The notes below the pieces were generated by a model, which saw nothing but the letters and a program-made list of their open reading frames with translations, was not told where the DNA came from and searched no databases. Position numbers and translations under genes: made by a program. Of a DNA stretch of 64,000 nucleotides, positions 54,281-64,000 are shown in pieces (positions within the stretch are counted from its first letter, which is position 1; each line of letters opens with the position of its first letter). The stretch comes from Coniochaeta sp. PMI_546 (taxonomy: Eukaryota; Ascomycota; Sordariomycetes; Coniochaetales; Coniochaetaceae), in assembly GCA_021432605.1 (NCBI GenBank), contig MU271148.1, positions 131,362-195,361 of the forward strand. Reading direction: 5' to 3'.

Positions 54281-56299
54281 TGCAATTCTGGCTTGCTATA
54301 AGATCGAATTGAGTATACCATAAGATGGGAAAGACGTTGAGACGAGTGAGCAATGTCGGCAGTCGGCTCAAGTACACTACGTGTAGGCTGCAGATCGCCA
54401 CTCCAAAAGTGTCCAGACAAGACAGACACACACTAGAACTCTTCCAAAGTTTCCATCGCCGCGCGCCTTCACACCCAGAGGTTGTTCAACCAAGCTCTCT
54501 TGGCCAGCTTTGACTGCTCTTAGCTACACTCACTAGTGCAATACTTCCCTTCAAGTTACTGTTTCGAGATTTTCTTGAACTCTGCCAGGTCACAAGACCA
54601 TCAATTGCCCCGTATGGAGACGCGACAATATTCGCTGGTTTTTACGGTCAAAGGTTTTTCTTAGCGTGGGCAGGGATAAGTGCCGGAATGCAGCGGGAGT
54701 GGCTGGCTCAGATCCACCGTCGGGATGTTTTCTGGCTAAGTCTGGCTAGCCCTTGACGTCATATCTCGACACGATTACTGCATAGGTAATAGTTGTGTAC
54801 ACTAGGTACACTTTACTGTGTACACCAGGGTTTTGACATTGCCAAGAGCTGCACACAGGATATTTTTCAGTAACGAGTGCATATCAATCATTGTCAAAAA
54901 GTCTAAAACTGGCTGGCTGTTCGATGAAGAATGACCACAAAGTGTGGTAGTGAAGACAGCAGAAGACCACACGTTCAATTAAGGTAATGCTAGATCTCGG
55001 CTTTAGGATATCCCAAACGAGATGCGCTGTGCGATGTGTGTGTGTGGTGGTGGCATAAATTTCTTTTTGACATGGTGAAATGCGGGGTGCGGGGGATCAT
55101 GGCCAACAACCCCAAAGCCATAATTATCGAGATTGGCGGGGGAAAGCCTCCATGTAGTGACTATTGTACATGTCAGCGTGAACAGACTACGTGTAGTGGA
55201 CACAAGACATTACATGGGTGGCTAACTAGTGTATTTGCCAGTTTGCATTTCGTGCCGTTTACCGAACTACACTACGCTAGTCTACTCGAACATATTACTG
55301 TCCCATCATGGAAGTTCCTGTCCGCCGTAATGGTGTCCTGACTGTGTCCAGGGTATCCTGCGTTGGCACAAGCGAATAGTCGCAATCCCTGTCCTTCAGC
55401 GTTACATGGCGCATTATATTTAGCTTGCATCGTTCGACGCAGACACGGCCATCTTCACCGATCTGTGCGCATCGGTCGCCACATGCAGCAATGGGCTTCG
55501 AGGACAGGATGCGAGTGAAACCAGAGGTCCCTTGTCTTAACACAGCATATCACCCTACCGTGGTGTACGTGTACTAGCGCGAGCCGCCAAGATGGGGCCC
55601 CAGGTGTGTATGTGACACCAGGTCCTCAGTGGTCCTTTTGATCCTCGAATCCTTCTTGATACTACGCTACCATCGTGGTCTGCAAGGCCAGTTAGCTTAC
55701 GGGTTGCCATTGGACAACACGGCCGTTGGAGAAGTAAGAGGCAAATCAAGTGGCCAGTGTCCAAGTTGGACATGACTCGTCCACCTGCTTGACTCCCACT
55801 GACACCCTGCCGAATACGCACTAGATTCAAGATTAGTCTCATGTACAATGGAGCATGGTCCAGACTTTGGTTCCAAGTGTGTAGTGTATGTGCCTTGTCT
55901 GCTTGTTGATGCTCGACTTTGAATTGCGGCGAAAGTTCAACCTGGAGAAGGTGTCCGCCTGCGCGGGAGCCCTGTTTTGGCCCTGACGGTATCCACCCCC
56001 ATATGTTGTCTGGTGTCGATCGATGATTCCAATGGGGTAGCGAACATGGGGCAAGAACCAGGGCAACATCACCAACGCGACCCATGATGGGGTAGTGTCA
56101 CTTTCTCCCCGAGCTTTTAAAGTGTCTCCCGTCCCCCGTCTCTGTCTTGCCCAACTCCTGTGATACCAGCACACTCTCTCTTCTCATTCCCCTACATACC
56201 AATCGCGGAGTCACCCCCTTACTCGAGGCGCTCTTCCGTCTTTGACGTCCTTGATAACCTCTGCTTGGACTTTAAAGTGTGGCCACTGCCGCAGTAACC

Positions 56300-58450
56300 A
56301 TGGCCGAGCCACGGTCCAACTCCATCGGAGTAGACGCCACGCGACCGTAAGTGACGAGACAAAGAGATGAAGACCGTGCTTGTCCATACCTGCGCATATG
56401 CTGACAGCCAAACCAGAGACCACAGCAGCTATGCAGCCGACTCCAGCGCCGAGAAGGGCCGTCGTCTGTCAACTGCCATCCCAGACCTGAACGCCAACAT
56501 CGATGCCAAGATCAAGAACCCTCTCCAAGGCATCCCGAAGCACGAGCTCTTCGCGCAGGTCGAGGAGTTCGCTCACGAGAAGGGTCTGGTGGAGCACATC
56601 CCTGTCCTCCGCAAGGGCGCCTTGGTGGCCCAGAACCCGGACAACTACGACAGGATCCATGGTGACGAGAAGCTGAGCGAGGAGGAGTGCCTGGCCCTGA
56701 GGGACGAGGTCCAGTACAAGTGGCGCATTCCGCGGACCCTCTATCTCACCATCATCACCTGCTCCATAGGAGCGGCGGTTCAGGGATGGGATCAGACAGG
56801 AAGCAACGGTGCCAACCTATCCTTCCCCGACGTCTTTGGCATTGGTGGAAAGTCGGACCGGGATACCTTCTTGGTTGGGCTCATCAACGCTGCCCCTTAT
56901 ATCGGCAGCTCGTAAGTCTCCCGAGATGGACACAAGGAAACCACTCTGCGCTCGACTGACACACGATTCAGGTTTATCGGCTGCTGGCTCTCAGACCCCA
57001 TCAACTACTATTTCGGCCGCCGAGGCACCATTTTCTTCGCTGGACACTTTTGCTTTTGGCCCGTCATTGGCAGCGCTTTTGCCCAGACATGGGGACAGTT
57101 GCTCGCTTGCCGTCTCCTGATGGGCATCGGAATGGGTGCCAAGGGTAGTACCGTTCCCATCTTCGCTGCCGAGAACTCGCCAGCCGCGATTCGCGGAGCT
57201 TTAGTCATGAGTTGGCGTAAGTGACACCCCGCTCAGCCATTTTCAGACCTCGCGGAACGGTCTTACTGACGGCAGCAGAACTGTGGACGGCCTTCGGTAT
57301 CCTGCTCGGTACCTGTGCCAACCTCGCAGTTGGCAAGACCGGCGCCATCGCCTGGCGTCTACAGCTCGGAAGCGCGTTCATCCCGGCCGTGCCCCTCCTG
57401 CTCCTCATCTACCTGTGCCCGGAGTCGCCCCGCTGGTACATGAAGAAGAACCGCTACGTCGAAGCATACAAGTCCCTCCTCAGACTGCGCAACCACCCGC
57501 TCCAGGCGGCGCGCGACCTGTACTACATCCACTGCCAGCTCGAGCTCGAGAAAGCCATCACGGGCAAGAGCAACTACGTCACGCGCTTCGTTCAGCTCTT
57601 CACCGTCCCGCGCATCCGGAGGGCGACCCTGGCCTCGTTCACGGTCATGATAAGCCAACAGATGTGCGGCATAAATATAATCGCATTCTACTCCAGCACC
57701 GTCTTCGTCGAGGCCGGAACCTCGGCATACACCGCCCTGCTGGCCTCGCTCGGGTTCGGCCTGGTCAACTTCTTCTTCGCCCTGCCGGCCATCTGGACGA
57801 TCGACACCTACGGCCGCCGGTCGCTGCTCCTCTTCACCTTCCCGCAGATGGCCTGGTCGCTGCTCGCCGCGGGTCTCTGCACGCTCATCCCCTCGTCCAA
57901 CGGCGGCGGCGCGCATCTCGGCCTGGTGGCGCTCTTCATCTACATCTTCTGCGCCTTCTACTCGCCGGGCGAGGGCCCCGTCCCGTTCACGTACAGCGCC
58001 GAGGTGTTCCCCCTCTCCCACCGCGAGGTCGGCATGGGCTGGGCCGTGGCCACCTGTCTGTTCTGGGCGTCGGTGCTGTCCATCACGTTCCCGCGCATCC
58101 TGGCATCGCTGGGCGTGCTAGGCGCCTTCTGCCTGTACGCCGGCTTCAACGTGGTCGCCTTCGTCATGATCTTCTTCTTCGTGCCCGAGACGAAGCAGCG
58201 CACGCTCGAGGAGCTGGACTACATCTTCGCCGTGCCGACGCGGGTGTTCATGAAGTACCAGCTCACCAAGACGCTGCCGTACTGGTTCAAGCGCTTCGTC
58301 CTCTTCGACAAGACGGCCACGCTGGAGCCGCTGTACCACTTCGAGTCGGAGCCGACGTACTCGAGCGACGACGAGGTCCCCAGCAAGGCGCTCGGGGAGA
58401 AGCCTGTCGTTGAGAGGAGCGAGGACGTCCAGCGTGCTTCTGAGATTTGA
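56300..58450 (+). CDS. MFS sugar transporter (sugar porter family)
   Basis: Spliced model: 56300-56346, 56408-56911, 56972-57216, 57279-58450 (655 residues). The three introns (60-62 nt) start GTAAGT and end in AG; all junctions keep frame (ATRP/QTRDHS, YIGSS/FIGCW, VMSW/QLWTAF). About 130 hydrophilic residues precede the first membrane helix. Sugar-porter signatures: [20 protein letters not shown], the loop [80 protein letters not shown] and the C-terminal [12 protein letters not shown]. It is a plasma-membrane hexose, polyol or inositol importer by family; the substrate cannot be told. The start ATG 56300 (ACCATGG) is preferred over ATG 56367, which lies inside intron 1. Confidence 0.92.
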
Positions 58451-60292
58451 AAATGATTGATGAAATGATGGGGGGTTCTGGGAAAGAGAGACAGAGAGAA
58501 AGAGGGAGAGGGAGAAAGAGAGAGAGAGAGATATCTGATCTTCTGTTGTCGATATCGACGGGATCAAAGTTATCTGCTTTACGCCTGGTGTTGGAGATGT
58601 GGGCCCGTGCCCCACGGATCTCCTGATTGGCCATGCCATCCTTTCCCCACCTAGATAGCTAGTTAGCCGGATCTTCCACGGTCTCGGAGGATCGTAGCTG
58701 CTGGAGGATGAAGGACGGTTGACTTTTTTGTTGGTCTCGATATATATACCCTGGAGTTCAAACACAAGTACCTACCTTATCTTACGTGTCTAGTGAGCTA
58801 TATCTTCTAATCCTCGAAAGGATTGGAATGAATTGAGATATAATTCTTCTGGTAATGAGTCAGCAACCACACGAGGCAACTAGTTGAAAGTATAGTCTTA
58901 AACTCAGTCCCAACATACATGCAAATACCATGCGGGCGTTGTGGATCTATCACGTCGGCAGCCATGCCATCGTGAATCTGGTCTCGACAGGGAGTGACTG
59001 GCTGATATTGTCGTCTATCCTTTGGTTCAAGATATTGTGGGATCGAATCCCGGGTTACAGTTCCAGCCACAAAGCTTGATTATGCCTTATGTATTGTACT
59101 TGACATATACAAGATGGTCTCCCACTCCCCTCAGGCAAAGACCACAACCCAAGTCTCGTCTGTACTATGAGAACATGACACTCTCAACACAACTATCATC
59201 CATCCACATGTTCCGTATGCAGAGTCTTCCGTATGTTGCGTTCAGTGCGTGAGCAGTGATCCGAGTTCGTGTCACTCAACACGATGGGGTGTTGGCAATA
59301 CTAAGGTAGCACATGCCGTGTGAGATGGACACTCTTACTCGATCTCCCTGGAGATAGATGAAAGGGGATGCCAGGTCTACGGCATGAGTCTAGTGATATA
59401 CCTAGCATACTTTCTTTCGTAGTGGTGGCTCTAGAAGCTCAAGAACCTAGACGACATTTATGGGTGATGGAACCGCAAGAGACGTTACTATGTAGGTAGG
59501 GAGATATCTGTCGGATACGGTGAGGAATAGGATACCTCAGTGACAAAGTGGCAGCATAGTGATTGTACACCCTGGGATTGTTGTCAAACTAATGCTGTGG
59601 TGTATCGCCGCTCAAGTATAAGAACAAACTTGCTATGATAGTATATTGAGACCAAGTCTAGACACTAGAGCGCCCTCAAAGCATGGGCTACACATCTATG
59701 CTCTACTATGGTACCTACCTTATGCTTTGATGTGTCCGTAGGGGTGCCGTAGAAGGTGGGTTTACTATATAGTGGCGCATTAGGTGGGGCAGATAAGGTG
59801 GCCCATCATCCATGGTGCTGTACAAGCCTCACAATCGCCAATCCAGCCACATAGTACTTCTATACGTGTACAGTACATACACGAGCAGCAGCGACCGTGG
59901 GGCTGAACCTCTGAGAGTGCCTTAGCAATTTGCGGCTGTGGCTGTAACTTGAGAGGTTACCCCAAGTCTAGTCTTGACGACTGTCCTTTAACAATAAGCT
60001 AATTGCCCATCTTGATAATTTCGAGGTGCTGATTGCCTTAGCAGTGCAGTGCTTGTATAATTTGCTTTTCTCTTCGTTCACGTTCGCTTCCGCTTCCGCT
60101 TCCCTTCTTAGCTTTTTCAAATTTCCTTCAATTCCACCTGTCTCGAGCCTCCCTCGCATCCCGTCCATCGATCCGACCGTGTACGGCTCCCTACTACAGT
60201 AATGAACTAAGACCATAACGGCTCGCAGCCAAGTTCGACCGGGCTAGATAAACGATCCATTTAACATTATACTTGGCCAATCGAGCACGACC
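58451..60292. other. 1.8-kb intergenic region
   Basis: It starts with a GA-rich tract (58481-58532) in the transporter 3' UTR. Further on there are CCTACCTTAT elements near 58770 and 59710. A palindrome GGGATCGAATCCC at about 59039-59051 recalls a tRNA B box but lacks a tRNA around it. The last 200 bp are the probable promoter of the 60293 gene. No gene is seen. Confidence 0.45.
58481..58532 (+). repeat. GA-rich simple-sequence tract 3' of the transporter gene
   Basis: Imperfect GA/GAAA/GGGA runs ending in six GA units, starting about 30 nt after the stop codon. Confidence 0.8.
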
Positions 60293-62173
60293 ATGCCGAA
60301 ACAGTATGTCGTCTTCGGACGGCCGGTGCCCCATGGCGTGGCACGGCGAGCACCTCTACTCCTGGCCGGCCTTGCCATCTTCGCCGTCGTCAGCCTCCTC
60401 TTTACCGTGCCCACGCAGTCAGTCTCCAGATTCCACATACCAAAGTCGTTCAAGAGCAAATGGAGCAAGTTGGACCCGTTCCACCCGCCGGCCCACGACC
60501 CGCCGCCGAAGCAGGCAAATGACACGTACAACGGCATGTCGTGGTATTCCGACTGGAAGTGGCTGAACAACCCCTTCTCGTCCACCGTCACCCTCGACGA
60601 GAACCGCTCTCTGCTCCCGGTCCTGAAAAGACGCCCGCCCATCTACTGCTACTACGATCACACGGTCGAGAAGGACGAGGAGACCAAGGATGCCGAGAGC
60701 GACCTGCTGCTGACCTGGCGGCGTGCCTGGTGGGCACAGGGCTTCAAGCCAGTCATACTTGGGCCCGAAGAGGCGACACATAACCCCATGTACGACGAAC
60801 TACAGACCAAAACCGACTTCGACCCTGCCCTCAAGACGGCCATCATGCAGTGGCTGGCCTGGGAGAACATGGGTGCTGGACTGCTCTCGCACTACCTCAC
60901 GGTCCCTATGGGGGCTCACGACGCCCCTCTGCTTACCTGGCTGCGAGAAGGCGACCGCGGCGAGTATCCCAAGCTCACGCGGTGGGACGGCCTGGACGCC
61001 GGCCTGTTTGCCGGGCCCAAGACGGGCGTCGCAGAGGCGATCAAGCTCGCCATGGCCACCACCAACGGCAACAAGACCAAGGACTTCCTCTCGGCCATCC
61101 CGGCCGACCAGGTCAAGGAGCTCTTCACGCTGGACACGCAGAAGTCGGTCGCCTTCTACGACGCCAAGACAGTGCAGGCTAAATATCCCAAGGTCGCCGA
61201 CGTGATCAGCAAGTCCGGCGCCGCAGGTCTCAGGCAGCTCAACCAGCTGATCAACGCCCACCTGCACGCGACGTGGATGAGCCAGTTCCCCGACGGCATC
61301 GCGGTCCTGAAGCCCCTGCCGGAGCACACGACCCACCTGATCGCGCCCGCCTACGAGCTGGCTCAGCGGCTGTCGCACTGCCCGGAGACGCCGCTCCCGG
61401 CCTCCTGCCCGCCCAACAACGGCAAGTGCTCGCCGTGCGTGTCGGCCCACCCGATGAAGATCTCCACCCCGTTCCGGTACCGCAACCAGACGACGCTCTT
61501 CACCCTCGGCACGGTGCCGCACCCCTACACCACGGCGCTGCTGTCGCAGATCCCGCACTCGGACCGCGTGTCCATCCCCTGGCTCGTGCGGTCCTCGCCG
61601 CGCGACCCGTGGCTCACCGCCGCCACCAAGGAGATCTACACCACGGGGGTGTCGGCCTCGACCCGGGTGCTGCGGCTGAAGGAGGCCATCGGGTCCGAAT
61701 CGTGGTCGGCGCGGTCGCTCTGGTTCTCGGCGGAGCGCGAGCCGCCGATCCCGGACGACGTGGACTGGCGGTTCGGGTTCGCGGTGCCGCGGCAGGGGTC
61801 GTGGGCCGACGATGGCAGGAGCGAGACGCCCGTGCCGGGCCCGGAGAGGAGGCCGCCTCCGCCGCCCGCGGACCCCAAGGACGGGCCGGTGCCGAAGAAG
61901 GAGGAGCTGGACTTGGAGCCCGGGGTGCTCCGGAAGGCGCGCGAGGTGGTCAAGAGCAAGGACAAGGCGGACGTCAGGGTGCGGGACGCGGTGGAGGCGT
62001 GGAACCTGGCCGATACGGAGATTTGGAGGTTCACGCGGGCGTTCCTGGCCAGGAGCAGGGTGGAGAGGCTGAAGTGGGAGGAGGAGGAGGCGAGGTTTGC
62101 TGGGGGGGCGGGCAGTGAGAAGGGGCGGAGGGGGGGATGGGGGAGGTGGCTTGATCGTGAGAAGGAGAGTTAG
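60293..62173 (+). CDS. Type II membrane protein of unknown function, probably Golgi/secretory
   Basis: A single exon encodes 626 residues. A short basic cytosolic tail is followed by one hydrophobic helix (APLLLAGLAIFAVVSLLFTV, residues about 20-39) and a long lumenal part, the layout of Golgi glycosyltransferases. N-glycosylation sequons (NDT, NRS, NKT, NQT) occur after the helix. PPIYCYYDH, DLLLTWRRAWWAQGFKPVIL and GPEEATHNPMYDEL resemble the start of a nucleotide-sugar transferase fold. GMSWYSDWKWLNNPFSS precedes it. Cysteines cluster at CPETPLPASCPP and GKCSPCVSAHP. I recall such proteins as uncharacterised in Pezizomycotina. The C-terminal 120 residues are Pro-rich, then charged and helical. 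Codons are strongly G/C-ending, which creates long false frames in other phases. Confidence 0.78.
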   Translation: MPKQYVVFGRPVPHGVARRAPLLLAGLAIFAVVSLLFTVPTQSVSRFHIPKSFKSKWSKLDPFHPPAHDPPPKQANDTYNGMSWYSDWKWLNNPFSSTVTLDENRSLLPVLKRRPPIYCYYDHTVEKDEETKDAESDLLLTWRRAWWAQGFKPVILGPEEATHNPMYDELQTKTDFDPALKTAIMQWLAWENMGAGLLSHYLTVPMGAHDAPLLTWLREGDRGEYPKLTRWDGLDAGLFAGPKTGVAEAIKLAMATTNGNKTKDFLSAIPADQVKELFTLDTQKSVAFYDAKTVQAKYPKVADVISKSGAAGLRQLNQLINAHLHATWMSQFPDGIAVLKPLPEHTTHLIAPAYELAQRLSHCPETPLPASCPPNNGKCSPCVSAHPMKISTPFRYRNQTTLFTLGTVPHPYTTALLSQIPHSDRVSIPWLVRSSPRDPWLTAATKEIYTTGVSASTRVLRLKEAIGSESWSARSLWFSAEREPPIPDDVDWRFGFAVPRQGSWADDGRSETPVPGPERRPPPPPADPKDGPVPKKEELDLEPGVLRKAREVVKSKDKADVRVRDAVEAWNLADTEIWRFTRAFLARSRVERLKWEEEEARFAGGAGSEKGRRGGWGRWLDREKES

Positions 62174-62906
62174 AAATTGCGAGCACATGGCATGTTAGAT
62201 GGACTGGATTTGTATGATGGACTGGACTAGGTTTAAGGGGGGGCGTTTTCCTGCGTTTGATATTGCTCTGGTGCTTGTTTTGGTCGTCCCCTTTAGGGAC
62301 AATTACACAACGTGTTTCCTTATTATTATTTGGTGCAGCTGGTGTTAGACAAATCAGAGAGAGCATACATTCAGTGACGTTAAATTGAGGAGTTCCAATC
62401 TGTCTGTATATTATCTATGCATTTGTTTGTTTTTCAAGGGGAATAAATACCAGTATGCTTAGGGAGTGATTATCCGCCCGCACGTGAGCTCAGACTTTCC
62501 TTTTCACATGGAATTTCTTTCTACAACACGTGTAGCAGGGGACAAGCGAGTCTCTGTCCCCGGTTAGCACACGCTGCCAAACCCTGGACACCCCGCAAAA
62601 CACCCGGGCTAGCGTCGGATGTTCTCTGTGACGTCGGCGCGGTTTGGGGCTGCCTCGCCTGCAAACTGCAACCACTAATCGGACCTCGGCTGTTGAGGGT
62701 AGACAAGGGAGACAGACACTGGACATTATTAGACTGTCATGCTTTAACCATGCGCCGGCGCAGGACATGCCAGTGTTATTTACTCTTCCATCTAACTAAT
62801 ACCTTCAGAGACCCTACCTATTTCCTCGTGTCCTGATCATAACCATCACATATCACGCACACTTGACTCTCAACAGAAAAGAAAAGAAAAGAGAAAGAAG
62901 GAAACC
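62174..62906. promoter_or_regulatory. Intergenic region before the peroxisomal carrier gene
   Basis: About 730 bp between tandem plus-strand genes. AT-rich 3' UTR sequence (62310-62470) is followed by the carrier promoter. The leader just before the ATG is a short GAAAA-rich tract (62876-62905). Confidence 0.5.
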
Positions 62907-63887
62907 ATGTCGCACTCCAAACCCGTCATCCCCCAGAACGACAACGTCGCCCACGCCCTCGCCGGCGCCGGCGGCGGCATCCTGTCCATGGTCCTCACCT
63001 ACCCCTTGATCACCCTCTCGACCCGCGCCCAGGTCGAGTCCAAGCGCGCCCAGACCGCTTTCCTCACCTCGGTCCAGCAGATCATCGCCCGCGAGGGCGT
63101 GTCCGGCCTCTACGCCGGCCTGGACTCCGCCGTCTTCGGCATCTCCGTCACAAACTTCGTCTACTACTACTGGTACGAGTGGACGCGCGCCTTCTTCGAG
63201 CGCCGCAGCGCCGGCAAGAAGCTGACCACCCTCGAGTCCATGATCGCCGGCGCCATCGCCGGCTCCGCCACCGTCATCCTCACCAACCCCATCTGGGTCG
63301 TCAACACCCGCATGACCACCCGGAAGCACCAGGCCCAAGAGGAAGCAGACACCACCCTGCCCCTATCCAACGCCACCGAGGCCAAGGCCAAGAAGACCGC
63401 CGCCGCCGCCGCCACCGCCCCAACCACCATCGGCACCCTGCTCGCCCTGCTGCGCAACGAGGGGCCCCAGGCCCTCTTCGCCGGCGTCGTCCCGGCACTG
63501 GTGCTGGTCATCAACCCCATCCTGCAGTACACCCTCTTCGAGCAGATGAAGAACGCCTACGAGCGCCGCCGGCGCAGCAACATCACGCCCCAGGTCGCCT
63601 TCGTGCTCGGCGCCCTGGGCAAGCTGTTCGCCACCACCGTCACCTACCCCTACATCACGGTCAAGAGCCAGATGCACGTCGCCGGCGACGGCGGCAAGGA
63701 GGGCGCCGTGGCCGCCCTCCGGAGGGTGGTGCGCGAGGAAGGGTATGCGGGCCTGTACAAGGGCATCGGGCCCAAGGTCACACAGAGCGTCCTGACGGCC
63801 GCGTTCCTGTTTGCGTTCAAGGATGTGCTCTACGAGCAGACTGTTAAGCTCAGGGGGACCGTTGCCAAGAGGGCGCTGAAGGCTTAG
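62907..63887 (+). CDS. Peroxisomal adenine nucleotide carrier, PMP47/Ant1 type (mitochondrial carrier family)
   Basis: A single exon encodes 326 residues, the normal length for the family. Three carrier repeats are visible: ALAGAGGGILSMVLTYPLIT, MIAGAIAGSATVILTNPIWV, and ALGKLFATTVTYPYITVKSQ. Each has the P-x-x-x-x-[SNK] turn after a membrane helix. Typical PMP47 features are the degenerate first two signatures (PLITLS, PIWVVN) and LYAGLDSAVFGISVTNFVYY. VNTRMTTRKH and GLYKGIGPKVTQSVLTAAF follow. The protein should exchange ATP for AMP across the peroxisomal membrane to supply fatty-acid activation. An Ala/Lys-rich insert (residues about 140-175) sits between repeats 2 and 3. Codons are almost all C- or G-ending, implying high expression or local GC bias. 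Confidence 0.92.
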   Translation: MSHSKPVIPQNDNVAHALAGAGGGILSMVLTYPLITLSTRAQVESKRAQTAFLTSVQQIIAREGVSGLYAGLDSAVFGISVTNFVYYYWYEWTRAFFERRSAGKKLTTLESMIAGAIAGSATVILTNPIWVVNTRMTTRKHQAQEEADTTLPLSNATEAKAKKTAAAAATAPTTIGTLLALLRNEGPQALFAGVVPALVLVINPILQYTLFEQMKNAYERRRRSNITPQVAFVLGALGKLFATTVTYPYITVKSQMHVAGDGGKEGAVAALRRVVREEGYAGLYKGIGPKVTQSVLTAAFLFAFKDVLYEQTVKLRGTVAKRALKA

Positions 63888-63889
63888 GC

Positions 63890-63920
<31 letters not shown>
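63890..63920 (+). repeat. TG microsatellite 3' of the carrier gene
   Basis: A TG dinucleotide run, interrupted once by CGAG, starting three bases after the stop codon. Confidence 0.85.
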
Positions 63921-64000
63921 ACTCGCGCGCTCTGTTTGGTGCTGTCGTGGGTTCGAGGAACGGTGGTCCGTTGGAGGTACATCTATCTGGTTTATCAAAC

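Larger units (their letters stand above)
53374..56299. other. 2.9-kb intergenic region
   Basis: It begins with a CT microsatellite and 3' UTR. A minus-strand open frame at 53924-54280 is listed separately. The rest (54540-56100) has no frame with coding character; palindromic GTGTACAC occurs twice at about 54794-54828. From about 56090 the sequence becomes the CT-rich promoter and leader of the transporter gene, with TTTTAAAG at 56115-56122. Confidence 0.45.

Noticed and set aside
55555-56085. 176-codon minus-strand frame in the 2.9-kb intergenic region
   Set aside because: Overlaps another frame in the same place; no domain or coherent hydrophobic pattern; start not convincing.
56367-56407. 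ATG 56367 as transporter start
   Set aside because: It lies inside an intron with GTAAGT donor and CTGACAG acceptor; the upstream ATG 56300 gives a good first exon.
57283-58413. 376-codon plus-strand frame overlapping the sugar transporter
   Set aside because: Frame-shifted reading of the GC-rich transporter exon with Arg/His/Pro-rich composition.
59020-59075. tRNA-like B box (GGATCGAATCC inside the palindrome GGGATCGAATCCC)
   Set aside because: No A box, anticodon arm or matching acceptor stem could be built on either strand.
60800-62188. 462-codon minus-strand open frame opposite the type II membrane protein gene
   Set aside because: The product is Arg/Pro/His/Leu-rich and mirrors the G/C-ending codons of the sense gene; no domain, and the sense frame is clearly the coding one.

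Overview
The window is nuclear DNA of a filamentous ascomycete. Introns are short (50-71 nt, one of 218 nt) with fungal GT...CTAAC...AG signals. Gene density is about one per 3.5 kb, several genes resemble Pezizomycotina-only families, and intergenic DNA carries AGGTACCT-type palindromes. I infer Sordariomycetes, but the species cannot be fixed from the sequence.

Layout, left to right. (1) 1-1398: N-terminal part of a Kcs1-like inositol-phosphate kinase gene (minus strand, runs off the edge), preceded by 3 kb with no convincing gene. (2) 4463-7777 minus: disordered nuclear-type protein; divergent from it 8569-14082, the septation-initiation-network scaffold Cdc11/Nud1. (3) 14485-16083: ALG2 mannosyltransferase, convergent with an EF-hand MscS-type channel (16567-19549 minus). 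(4) 21655-23196: mitochondrial seryl-tRNA synthetase, convergent with the SWI/SNF-RSC subunit Ssr3/Snf12 (24780-26642 minus). (5) 27460-30101 minus: PDK1/Pkh kinase; divergent from it a conserved unknown (31877-33316), then another conserved unknown (34622-35587) and a BTB-like protein (37285-39084). (6) 39452-42194 minus: the GEN1/Yen1 Holliday-junction resolvase, divergent from the actin-related protein Arp10 (42588-44368). (7) 45712-49055: large unrecognised protein. (8) 50275-50524 minus: U2 snRNA gene. (9) 51172-53373: Abp2-type ARS-binding protein. (10) 56300-58450: MFS sugar transporter. (11) 60293-62173: type II membrane protein of unknown function. (12) 62907-63887: peroxisomal PMP47/Ant1-type carrier.

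Most of this is housekeeping content (cell-cycle signalling, glycosylation, chromatin, DNA repair, dynactin, transport). There is no secondary-metabolite cluster, transposon or CRISPR. The outstanding observation is the U2 snRNA gene. A 65-nt element with complete mRNA-type splice signals interrupts stem IIa; removing it restores a perfect six-base-pair stem and a normal RNA length of about 185 nt. Other points are a 14-nt first exon in the resolvase gene, a stop-free 63-nt intron, a GATA-site cluster before ALG2, and simple-sequence tracts just after three stop codons. Gene models were spliced by hand from reading frames and splice signals, not from transcripts.
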